Of a stretch of DNA of 64,000 nucleotides, positions 1 to 12,000 are shown in pieces. The DNA lies in assembly GCA_018398585.1 (NCBI GenBank), contig JAGTTD010000005.1:33854750-33918749 (forward strand), in the 5' to 3' direction. Both the position numbers and the translations under genes were made by a program. Under the pieces are notes generated by a model. The model saw nothing but the letters and a program-made list of their open reading frames with translations, was not told the DNA's origin and made no database searches. This DNA is from Simmondsia chinensis (lineage: Eukaryota > Streptophyta > Magnoliopsida > Caryophyllales > Simmondsiaceae). Position 1 is the first letter of the stretch. Each line of letters opens with the position of its first letter.

Positions 1-1460
1 TAATAAGCCACCAATAGGTTTCCGTATAATGCACGAGACTATTTACATTTCGAAATATTTAAATTAATGTGGCAAGTATTTAATCTATACTAATTATACT
101 AAAATATAATATAAATTATCATTTTGTTTGAAAAATATATGTGTAACTATTTGAGGCAAAGTTCTTTTTCTAGTCAGCCCAAGTTGTTTTCAAGCCCCCA
201 TCCTAACATGCTAAATCCTCTAAATCAGTTATTTTGAAATAATATATTTACATATTAAAATATAAAGTAAGCAACTATTATATATTACCAACTATATTAA
301 CATACAAAAATAATTATATTATAATATTCTCATTAATTTTAGGGAGTTATTATTAACAAAATAATAATATATCTTATTAGCTAATAAAACCTCAAAATTT
401 CACCAACTTGTCAAAATAGGATCTAATTTAAGGTCTCAAATTGTATCTAATATTAATAGGTTGCTACTTTTAGTTTAATTTTTCATTTTATAAATACATG
501 AAAAAGCGACACGGGAGCACTGCACATGTTAAAGAGTAGTAGTTGTTTACGGTAGAGTTTATATGTTTTAGTTATTGTGGTAATTTAGTTAGTTACTGTT
601 AATATAACTATTAAATTTATAAAGCTAATTTATATTAAATATAATACATAGAAAATAGTCAGTATCATAGGTTATTTATATTTTTTATTCAATCTAACTA
701 AAAGACATAAACACACATAATTAGATAGTGCAATAAAGTTTTGCTACACGAGCATGTTAATGTAGTTATATGTATACATTCATATAGCTACAAATTATCA
801 ACAAGCTTGATACAAATACCCTGAGATTTTAAAATATTTTTGCTATATTGTGAATCTAGATATTGTTTTTAGGCAACCTTAGTGCAACTTCAAAGGCATG
901 TTAATTTCACTAATATGATATAAGGGATAAAATAAAATATTATTAAAAAAATTATTATTATTTAAGTGAAAAACCTAATCTTGATCTTCAAGCTAAAATG
1001 TTTTTTTTCCCTAAAAACCGATTAAATAAGGTAGTAGTACTATATAATGTATTTGATTTTATTAATATAGCTATTAAATAATACATATATAACATTTATG
1101 TTTAGTAATAATACATTTTTATATGTGAATATTAATTTTAATGTAGCAAAAAGAATATAGTCTTTATTGAATAAAAAATATATCATCTATAATAAAAAGT
1201 ATATTAATTTTTTTTTTGAATCAAACAACTATATTATTACATATTATATTAAAAATAATAGTTGTATATATAGAAGTATAGTATTTGTCATATATATTAT
1301 TGAAGTTACACTAATACATACAAATAAATAAAATTTATAATCATTAATAATACTTAATTCTTTAAATTTTAAAATGGCCAAAAACATTAAAGTAACATTC
1401 ACTGCTAATGGGATTTGAACACAGGTGGAGCCCATCAAAGCTTATAAAAATCAGCAACTC
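1..1460. other. AT-rich spacer, no gene seen
   Basis: Very AT-rich sequence with many short A and T runs. No exon, RNA gene or clear transposon ends were recognised. Near the right edge (about 1400-1425) a short tRNA B-box-like string on the minus strand suggests an old SINE remnant, too degraded to call. Confidence 0.5.
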
Positions 1461-1469
1461 AGCTGCCGA

Positions 1470-1716
1470 GTAAGGCAACATTCTCAGTGCCCCAAAGGCT
1501 CTCGTCTAAGTAGGGTCTTATGGGTGGATATACGCAGCCTTTCCCCTTAAGGGTGCTACCCTAAAGAGAGGGTACTTCCAAAACCCCCAACTTGAGAGGT
1601 GCAACACGAGGACTTCCTAAGAGGTCACCCATCTTGATACTACTCTCCTCCAAGCACGCTTAACTTCGAAGTTATAATGGAATCCGGTACTTGTATGTTA
1701 GTACTACTCTAGCCCA
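1470..1716 (-). mobile_element. 5S-rRNA-headed SINE, near full length
   Basis: On the minus strand this reads as a 5S-rRNA-derived head (about 1716-1595; AAGCGTGCTTGG box, then a TAGTA...GGTGACCTC region) followed by a TS-like body and the end GGCACTGAGAATGTTGCC. It is flanked by a 9-bp direct repeat AGCTGCCGA (1461-1469 and 1717-1725), as expected for a retroposed copy. The 5S part carries several substitutions, so it is not a functional 5S gene. Confidence 0.75.
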
Positions 1717-1913
1717 AGCTGCCGACTGTGTTTGCTAATTTCCCAAACAAAAAACTAATTGTATAAAAGATGGTTGTTAATCGGAAATCTTTTAACTTTT
1801 TAAGGTGGTAATTTGAAAAATTGTAAAATTAGAGTGGCTAACAAAAAATAATAACTTTTGAACGTAATTATTTATAAAAAAAAAAAAAAAAACCCACGAA
1901 TATAAAGGAAAAG

Positions 1914-2212
1914 GAGCAATGAATGGCAATTTATGCTGAAGGCTACATCCTCCATGGCTCTGATATTGTGCTCTTATTTCCCAATCTGATTTTAATACTC
2001 CCTATTTATTTGCAATGTCTAGAGTTTTTTAGCTCATGTTTACTCCAGCTGTATTTCGTTTGCATTCCTATTTTCTCGTTGTTAAGTTTGTTGGTTTTTT
2101 GCTTGTCAGCTTCTAGTCCCTGTATCTTTACAGGTGTCCTAGGCCTCGCTTTGGTCGAGTGGCGTATTTTGTACCGCGACCTTGTCGCTAATTATAAAAA
2201 AAAAAAAAAAAA
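1914..2212 (+). mobile_element. LINE 3' end, strongly 5'-truncated, with poly(A)
   Basis: About 280 bp of untranslatable 3' UTR-like sequence ends in a 17-base A run. Just before it are the words CCTAGGCCTCGC and CTTGTCGCTAATTATA. The same order of words is found at the 3' end of the ORF1-only LINE at 24163-25625 (minus strand), so both belong to one LINE family. AAAGGAAAAG occurs just before the element (1904-1913) and again after the A run (about 2218-2227), a likely target duplication. The long open frame here is chance and ends in polylysine from the poly(A). Confidence 0.6.
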
Positions 2213-2694
2213 ATAAAGAAAGGAAAAGAGACAAATCAAAACAACCAATGCTTGACACCACCTAGAGATGGCAATTCAACTCAAACTTGCATAGGTAGCA
2301 GATATCTGCAGTTTGATCCGTTAAGAAAATTAATCTGACCCACAAATGGCAAAAGCACAATACACATCAGATTGGATTTGAGTTTTATTAATTTGCAATT
2401 AATTATCTTACCTTTGTAAACAAATCAAATTTGCACTCCCAATGAGAAACAAACGTAAAAATTACAATATGTACCGATTTCCAATGTGCAAGGATTCACA
2501 AAAATGGTCACTCCGCGAGCTATTGCTTACAATCAAAGTCAACGTAAACTTTTAATTTCTTCAAGCACCCCCTCCACAACAGTCAGTTTGTAACAATTAC
2601 ACCAAGTGTTACAATACTGTTCAACCTTTTTAACTCTTTAAATTAGATCATCACATCACAAATTTTGACATAACGATCGTCAACGAAGTTAAAA

Positions 2695-2860
2695 GGGCTT
2701 GTTTGGTATGATATTCTAACTGTAATTTAGGTTTTTGAGAAATTAAAAACTAGGGTTTTAACAATAATATTTTTGGTTTTTAGTTGTGTTCTTCCAACTT
2801 TCATGTAAATTACGAACAATTGAAAATAAGAAACCAAAAAAATCATACCAAATAGGTCCT
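2695..2860. mobile_element. MITE with TTTGGTATGAT inverted ends
   Basis: The left end GGGCTTGTTTGGTATGAT is mirrored by ATCATACCAAATAGGTCCT on the right, giving about 17 bp of imperfect inverted repeat around a short AT-rich interior with no coding capacity. Related but more diverged copies are seen at 5622-5850 and about 6310-6475, all near this transporter gene. The superfamily is not certain. Confidence 0.55.
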
Positions 2861-3070
2861 GAAAACGGGGACGGGATTCAAGTAGAGGGTCTAACTAATG
2901 CTACGATAGTTGAGGAGGTATATTTGATAAAATTGAAAGTTGAGGAGATCACTTTGATTTGAATAAATAATCAAAGGTTGCTATAAAATTTATCCTTCCA
3001 TTCATTACGTCGAATCTTGAGCTCCCATTGCCGTCATCAAGGCTTTACCCTCAACAATTAATGTAGCCAG

Positions 3071-6000
3071 TTACTTGCCCATCAGCTTGTAGTAGGCATA
3101 CAAACCAGAGCCTAGAAAACCCAGAAACTGTCCCACCACGTTCAGCTGCAGAATGAATATTATTGTCATCATTAACAGTGTATTAAAAGTATCGTTACTT
3201 ACCCTAAAAGTCTTTGTACTTTGTTTATTGTGTCAATTTAGTCCTTTTTATTTTTAAAAGTAATTAATGGAAAACTTCAAGTTTGCTTTAGGTCAAAATT
3301 GATACAAGGTAAATTATACTTGGACTAAATTGATACAAATACAAAGTACAAAAGACTAAACTGGCATAATAGACAAAGAACACGGACATATGGCATAATA
3401 AACCGGAGAAGTAATATAGAGCAATGGGTCTTCTCAAAGTGAAAGAATAAGCAATAAATTGAAAAGTAGATCTTTCACTCACAAAATCAAATGGCAACCC
3501 TCCAAAAATTACCCAGCCGAGTCCAATGGTGAAGAGGTCCTGCACCAGCAAAATGACAAGAAAAATTAACATAATATTCCAGTTATCGATGATAATAAGG
3601 GTTTTTCTTCACTTTCAGAACATCTTAACCTTAATATTATGTAAGTTCTTCCTCTCTCAATAATAATTTTTTTTAATGATAAAATGGGCATAAATAAACG
3701 ACGGGCCATAATTCACTCATGCATAGCACCGTGGTGTACTGGTATACATCTCCCTCTCTCTCCTGCCATGTGTGGGGATCTTCCCATAACTAATTTAAGG
3801 GCCTATTTGGCCAAGTTTTTTTTCTCTGAAAAAAAAAAAAAAAAAAAAAAAACTTTCAAGAAAAACCACATTTTTCAAAATTTTAGGGTGCTTGGCCTCA
3901 AAGAAAAAGTATTTTAAATAGAAGTTATTTTTCTACTTTCAAACAGAATAGAAAAATAATATTTCCCCTTTAAAAGAGAAGCAAAAGCAAAAACAAATTT
4001 TTTAACAACTTGGCCAAACAAAACCCTTAATTCAAGATTTCCAACAAAGGCTAGATCTGCCTTATTACGTGTTATTATGGAATTTAAACGGCCAATCAAC
4101 AGTCGTAGCCATCACAATCGCAAGGGACCCGAGTATAGCCGACAATACATGATAGATGGCATTGATTACACTAGATTTTTTAAGGAAATATAAATTACTT
4201 TTAAGCCTTACGTTAACAAAAAGTAAATGAATACTCCTTTAATGATTCTCAACATGTACGCACATTTTTTAAGTATACGACAATAACAACAACAGGCCCA
4301 GTGTCTGAAGGACTCCCGCCTAAGCGGGGTCTGGAGGGTGGATTACGTAGCTTTACCCCTTCAGGGTGTAACCCTAGCGAGAGGCTGTTTCCGAGAACCC
4401 CCAACCTTTAAGGTTGGCAACACGAGAACTTCCCAGGAGGTCACCCATCCTGGTACTACTCTCGCTCAAACATGCTTTAACTTCGGAATTCTAATGGGAT
4501 CCAGTGCATTAGTGCCTGGTAAATAATAATATCGAACATTTCTAAAGTATGATATTATAAATTAAAAGCATATAAATGTGTTATACAGGTGATTATAAAG
4601 GTTCTATTGGTCAATGGCGGACCACGAAAAGCTAATTTAAAATTCGTTATATAACCACCTTAAGTTGATTAGATGATGCTTACATGCAATCGATTTCACC
4701 TAGTGATCGCAAATAACAAATAAGGTCCCTTCTAATGGTTTATTTCACTAGGTCTGAAAGTTTGCGATACAATCAAAAAATAATTCGTATCATTAGGGGA
4801 GTAACGAGCCGAGCCGTAAGCCAACTCATTATAAAGCTCGAAGGGATCGGCTCGTTTTGAGCTCCAGCTAAGCCAAGCCGAGCCTGAACCTAGTAAAGCT
4901 CGAGCTCATAGGCTTGCAAGCCTAAATGAGCCTATCTCAATAGAATTCATTAGTCTAACCATACTCAATCGAGCCACGTTTCAGCCTAATTGACCTGAGC
5001 TAAACAAGCCTAGATCAAACTTAAACGAGCCTAAATAAGGCAATCTTGGTTTAGAGTTTCAATCGAGCCAAGCTGATTTGATCCTACAACGAGTCAACTC
5101 GAGCTTGAAGTTCTCTAGCTCGGCGAGCTTCAAGCTAAGCCTAAACCTCGACCTCGGCTCGTCTCATCGCATATACATCCCCACAATATACAACCAGCCC
5201 AGAAATACAAAGTGTAGATACTTTATAGTGTTGACACGAAGCAGAAATCAAACTACCATATTCTCTACTTTTCTAGTATTATTATAAACTCCTAATACTA
5301 TCTTGCCTTAACTTTTTGTGGTTCCAGTGATCTGCTGCCGCTCAAGCCTATCAACATTCATGGTAAAAATCAAACTGCCATCCTTTAGTAGACTACTATC
5401 TATCAATAACCTCGTCCCAAGTTTTGATCTCAGAACAATTGACTTAGTGACTAACCCACTTGTATTAGTGAGAAGAGGGATCCAATAATTATAAATATGT
5501 TAGTCTAAGATATAAGAGTCTGACGCAGGGACATTTTCAAAGGTCAAATTTTGCTATTTGTAATATTGTTTTTGTCTTTTTGATCAGATTTGAAGTGTCT
5601 AAGTGTCATATTAACATCTAAGGGCCAGTTTAGTATCGTTTTTGGTTTACAGTTTTTGGTTTTTTAGTAACGGAAACTGGGTACTAAAAACAATTGTTTC
5701 TTATTTTTGTTTCTATGGTTATAGTTTTTAGTCAAATTAGGAAAAAATTGAAAACAAAGAATCAATTATAAGAAAAATTCATTTTCAAAGTACAAATTTA
5801 GTTTCTAAAAACTCAATTTACAAATGAAAAATTGATGCCAAACAAGCGTTGTGTATCATCATCTAACAAGCATTATTTAAGGCACAACGGATAAAGGAAC
5901 TATACATGATACAATGTTCAATCAAATAACTAGAGGGAAAGTAGACATACCTTTAAGTTCCCACAAATTGTTTGGGTGACTGCTGAGTTGAGGGTAGTGT

Positions 6001-9000
6001 TGAGAAATATACTATAGTTTAGGAAGAAGGCCAGTACACATGAGAAAAGCAGAACGATCTGTCAAAAAGAAAAGAATGGAGTAAGTGTTAAAGTCAAACT
6101 GGTACTATTTATTCTTGATTTAATTTGCAAACTAGTCAATAAATTTAATCAGACATAAAAGACGAAAATTCAAGAAATTTAGAGGTCACATCAATGCTAT
6201 GATCATTTCCATTGCGAAGCTACAAATTCAATAAAGATCAGCTTGCATTTACATCCTACCTTAAGCTGTTCATACATGTCACAGCTTCTTAGACAATCAA
6301 TAGCTTAGTATCATTTCTATTCGCAATTTTTGGTTTTTGATAAACTAAAAACCGAGTTGTAAAATAGGTTCTTCTAATTTTTTGTTCTTATATTCAATTT
6401 TCACTCAAATTAAGAAAAAATTGGGAAAAAAAAAACCAAAAAACAAAAAACAAAACAAAAACTGCTCACATATCATGAAGTTCCTCAACTTCAGTACTGA
6501 CTCATGGTGTCAAGTTGCTAGGAGAAATACATTCATCCTTAACCCCTTTTTTTAATCCAAAAAAGTAGTATTAAGAAAGAGAAAATGTACAAAGAGTTAA
6601 GAACAAAATGTCCTCAAAATTACAAAAAGAAAAAAAAAAAAAGAAAGAAAGAAAGACCATAAACTAATAACATAAAGCCCTCCAGTCCCTTCGCTAATTT
6701 GCTAAGGCTATGTTAGCCAAGCTTCTAAAGCTCTTCATCCAAAGAGCTCCTAAAAAGGCCCCCTTTTCCCACAAGAAATCAGCTGGCGTGTGTTGATCTC
6801 TAAAAATCCTAACATTTCTTTCAAGCCAAATACATCAAAGAACACTAGCTCTAAAGTTCAAAGATTATAATGTTACGGAGGTGCTAATGTGAACTAGAAG
6901 TTGTATGCCAGTGGTGGGCAAGCAAGCAACCAATGTGCACAGAGCCATGCATAGAAGGAAGCAGTATCCACCAAATTGGGATATGACAGACATTTTGGCT
7001 TTCAGGACCTATTTCGCCAAGTTTCTTTCCTAGAAAAAAATGTTCCTTTTTTCCCCCAAGAAAAAGCACTTTTTTGGCAATGTCAGGGTATTTGGCCAGG
7101 GAAAAACTGCTTTCGGATGAAGGTGTTTCTTTGCTTTTAAGTAGAAGCAAACATATCGCGCTTCTCTTTTAAAGCAGAAGCAGAAGCAAGAACTAGGAAA
7201 TCTTTAAACAAAAATACCCCTAATGAAAGCACATTTTACAAAAGTGCTTCTAAGAAAAGCATTAGCTTGGCCAAACAGACCCTTAGGCATGTTTTGTTAC
7301 AAAAGACCTTTGTCTTCAGGAAAATATTTCTCCTCAAAAGATCTTTTAACTAAAATATTTTTTATTCAAAATTTTCTTGTCTGGTTGAGCAAATCAATTC
7401 TATTACAAAAACTTGTACGCTGTTTCTGTTTTGTCAATTTCAGGTTGAGATGGGATTAAGGATAAAAGATAATGAAAGAGATTTTTGCTTTCACAAGGAA
7501 ATGCCTTCCCCTCTTAACAGGAAACCAATTTCTCTCCATGGAGAAAGAACAAACAAAAAAAAAAAGAAAAAATCTTTCTTCCCGGGTTATTGTGGCTAAT
7601 CATTTCGTACAAGTAAATAACAGAAATGGGATACAGCAGAGCTTCCGCAAACCCAAATTCATTCTTCAACTGATTGTTGTCATATACTTCGTAAGAGCTA
7701 TATATTCAAGGGAGGCAGAAATGCTAAATCTAGCGCAGGATCAAATCATTTCTTTGTTCTAAATCACGATTTTTGATGCGCTTCAGCTGTTTCAAAGACT
7801 TCGGGTGCATATTCATGCGCAGCAAAGAATGGGGTTTCAAGCCCATGGAACACCAACTAAGGCGTGCCATAACCTTGGACATGAAGCATTTGGGCAGATA
7901 CTGATGCAATTCACCTATATCGATTGAAAGGGAAAGGAAGGATTCAACGACCTTCCTTGTGAATACTCTGCTAAAGTTAAGAAGAATAAAAAGAAAACTC
8001 AATTTGAATTCAAGGGAAGGGAACTCAAGGTAGAAATAAATACTCAATTCAAGAAAGGGGGAAAACTGTCCATTAGGTTATTTACAACCTTATTTATAAA
8101 GCTAGTCTCCTACTTGCTTTACAACTCTTCTCCATACTATTTACAAGTCCTACATAATTAGAAAAAACATAAGAAATAATACTACCTAACCAAAACTCTA
8201 ACAACAACCCAGTGCCTAAGAGGCTCCTGCCGAGGCAAGGTCGGGGGGTGAAATGGATGCTGCCGTACCCCTATAGGGTGCTACCCTGAAGGGAGGTTGT
8301 GTCCGAAGGGACCCCAATAGGAACAACTATGTGGCTCATTAAATCATTACCCCGCTTCGGGGGTTCGTTAGTGAGAATTACAATTATGGAAGAAATCAGG
8401 AAAACATGCAAAATTCCAAAGCAAACTTGAAAGCAATACAAGCTCCGGCCTACTGGAAGGAATAACTTGTTGCATGACATTCCAGGACTCACTAACTCTT
8501 CATACTCACTAAATACCCTACTCGCCAAGACACTTGGCGAGTTGCCAAATGAACTCGTAGATTGGTTTGCATCAGATACTTTCTTCTTTAAACAAGGATA
8601 TCTAGATTTCCAATTATATCAGCTATTACTTCTTTTCTTAATCAGCTTTCAAGGTGACTCTCAAAAAACCCAGTAAAGGAGGGCAACACAAGAAACGACA
8701 CTGGCTACACCAAATGGTTCAAAAATTCAGGGAGGCAGTTTGATCAAATATGCGTAAAACAACGCACTTTAGTCGTATCAAAACTCCAGCTATTTATAAA
8801 TGAATATCGAGACCACAATATGCATGTCAAAGTAATGAACCAAGATTGACGAGGCGAGGAGAAAGTACCAGAAAGCCAGGTGAAAATAAGTAAGGGAAGT
8901 TGATAGTGATCTCCAAATCACCGCGTATGTAAGTCCAACATAACAATATTGGTCCGCATACTATACCTAATATATGAAAACAATAACGTCATAATTCCAT

Positions 9001-12000
9001 GGCTCATACAAAAACATAAGTTCAGATATGAAGTACAAATTTCCAAAAGAAATAAGACTTTATCTCACCATTGCACCACATAAGTCCAAAACTGTTCAGA
9101 CCACTAGACTTTCCTGAAAATAATACGGTTTATGAGAAGAGTAACACAACAAAATCAAGTTCATTAAAAAATATTAGTGGGTTGAAAATGGCATATTACC
9201 TATCCGAGCTATTGTAGCAAGATATATCGCTGTAGTAATATTGGCTAGGAAGACGACAGCATAACCGTAAGCATCAAATGTCAAGTCTCGAGCCCCGGCA
9301 ATAAATGCACCAAGAACAATCAATGCTACACTGGATAAAATATTTAACATAAACCGTTAAATAAAAGAATAGGTGAAAGAAATCGTGTTACGCAAATATT
9401 TATTAAAAACAAAAGCAAGAAAACAAATACTTGAACAATGTCATGGGTAATATGATGAAGCATCATCACTAAGAGAGGTTCATGAAAAGAGTCAACAAAA
9501 TTAGGGGTAGAAGTTGGGAAAATTGAAGACCAGAATAACTGACATCAGACAATAAAATTAAAAGTAAGGAAACAGCACTGACAGATTACAGAACACATAC
9601 CTCATTAAATCACGGAAACCACCAACCCACCCCCCCCCCCCCCCCCCCCCCCCCCCCCGCGGGGGCGCACGCGTGCCTGCGCAAAACATTTTCTCTGGAC
9701 TAATTATCTTCCACGGAAAAGTGGGGCGCATTTTTATCTTTCGAAGAAGAGGAACTCATTCCAAGCACAATTATGTTTGATTTGTGGTCCTCAATTCAGA
9801 CCACACCCGTCTTTCAGTTCAGTGTGGTCCAAGTTTAGAATAATATCTTTGCAATATTAACACATCCATCGGGACTAATAGCTTTGAACTAAAATAAGCC
9901 TAGACCAAAGCTCAAATTATCCTAAATGAGGAGAGTTTAGCTCAGAGCATGCCAATAGAGTTTCTAGTCTCAGAGAGCCTTGAGTTAAGCAAAACGATAT
10001 TGATGACCCTTGCCCCCTACTTGGAAGTATATGCCCTGGGAAAAATATTTCCTTTAAACCAAACAAAGGAAAACTGCATATAGATTTTGCTTTTCCTTAG
10101 AACATAATTCCCTCCTGAAATATTTTTTCCAAAAAAAGGCGTCTTCTTCCCCAACCAAACAGAGCCTAAAAGACTCCAGAAAACATTCACACATCTCATA
10201 TTGAATCAAGCCGCACTATAGATCATCTTAGCAATCATTACTTGATAAAACATAATATCTTATCAATAACGGGAAACACCATGAACTTCATAAGCTCAAA
10301 TGCAAGCTCAACATCATTAGAAGTAATTCCAAGCCCTTAATTGTTGAACACTTCCTTTTTCAGGTAAGCAAGATCGGGAGGATTTGAACCTCAAACCTCC
10401 GGTCCAAGGGCCTCAACCTTGCTAGCCTTAATTGTGGAACAAAGCCTGGCCCAGAGCATCAAATTGAGAACATATACAACCGCCAAAAATCAGGTGCCTC
10501 TTGTTCTCGGTCAAAACACCATGCATCCATATATAGGAATTAAATGCTATCCCCACCCATTAAAACAAGATAAACACAAACCCTGCCTTCTGTTCTCACT
10601 AGCATAAGTATTAGCTGTGCACTCATGAGGAACGGTAGTAAATTGTCCTACTAAATCAGCGAATACAACAGCCATGCATAGCAATCTCAAACAGCATAAT
10701 CAACCACTAAAAGAGCGGGCGGAAAATGCACATTATCAAAAGGTGGTGATTGGTGTTTTACCTTCCAACAACAGATGATTTATACTTCTGTCCTGCAAGG
10801 ATATACTCCACAACCATTGTAAACATTACTGTGGTCCTCCGAAGAGTGGTGTACATTGGGACATTTACGCCACGCACAGCCTCCATAGTAACTAGCTTTT
10901 CAAAGAGGAAACAAATAAGAGATAGACATTATTGCAGCTAAAACTAAAAGAAACTAGACACTTCTTATCTTAGAATATATTATATTCATAATTGGGCAAG
11001 TCATAGGCATACCATGTAAAGCAAATAGGTCACTGCAAGAGGAAGAGTGTGAATCAGAGTCGTCAAGGGTAGAAGAGTGACAGGGTTATCAATCACACTT
11101 GGGGTATCAGAGCTTGTGAAAGAGATAACCTTCCAGCGTCTCATCACATACAGAAATGAGTATGAACATATCATCTGTGGCCAAATGGAGAACAAATTAA
11201 CTTGTATTTCTTCTCAAATGAGCAGATCAAATAACGTCAGCCAGGTTTTGATGTCAAAGTCCACATTCAAGAAAAAGAAATCACCTATTTAGTACACTGA
11301 AACTAGGGTGAGATGATCCCGTGACTTATTACTTCAAACTCGATCTTGATAAGCCTCAACGAGCTCGAGTTCAAGCTGAAACTTTATTGAGCCTTTGAAC
11401 ATTTGTTCGAACTTGGTTCGGCAAAATATTAGGATGCTCAACACTCAACTCAACTTGGCTCATTAGTTGTTATGATTGTCATTGTCTTAGCTGATCGGGA
11501 TTAATGTTTTAGCTTGTTTTAGTTCAATTGCTTTTGAATTGTCTTTTGGCGAGAAAAATGGTTGTAATGGTTGCTGTCTTGACTTTCTTAAGTCAATTAG
11601 CGGGTCAGTTTTGGCGGCTAAGTTAGTTAAAGCCGTTTAGTTGTTGGTCTTGATGCTTTGTATCTAGAATTAGTATTAATAGCTCAATCTCATGTAATAA
11701 TCATTCATCAATGAAAATATCTTGGAATTCTTTCTCTCATCTCTAATTCTCTCTCTAACTCTCATCTCTTTCACTTCTTTCTCTCATCTAAACTCTACAA
11801 ACCTAGGTTATGAATCAAGATTGATCTTGATTCATAACATTAGTGTAACCTATGAAGCAAGGTCGAGCTGGCTACCAAGCCAAGCATTTAAGCTCCTATC
11901 AAGCCACCATCAATCCATTATTGAACTAATATTGGACCACTAAGGAGCTCTTAATGAGCCCTTAACAAACTACCAAATAGCTCTTTATCTAAATGTTCAA

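Larger units (their letters stand above)
1726..3070. other. Spacer downstream of the transporter gene
   Basis: No gene. It contains a LINE 3' end (1914-2212), a MITE (2695-2860) and the presumed 3' UTR of the minus-strand transporter gene just below 3071. The rest is AT-rich sequence without recognisable features. Confidence 0.5.

Noticed and set aside
1923..2216. Open frame of 97 codons ending in polylysine
   Set aside because: The lysines come from a poly(A) tail; the region is a LINE 3' end with a likely target duplication.
4338..4526. Open frame across a SINE copy
   Set aside because: Lies wholly in antisense 5S/TS-like SINE sequence.
10360..10425. Possible tRNA gene on the minus strand
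   Set aside because: A and B boxes are present but no acceptable anticodon arm or acceptor stem could be formed; flanking direct repeats show a retroposed copy.
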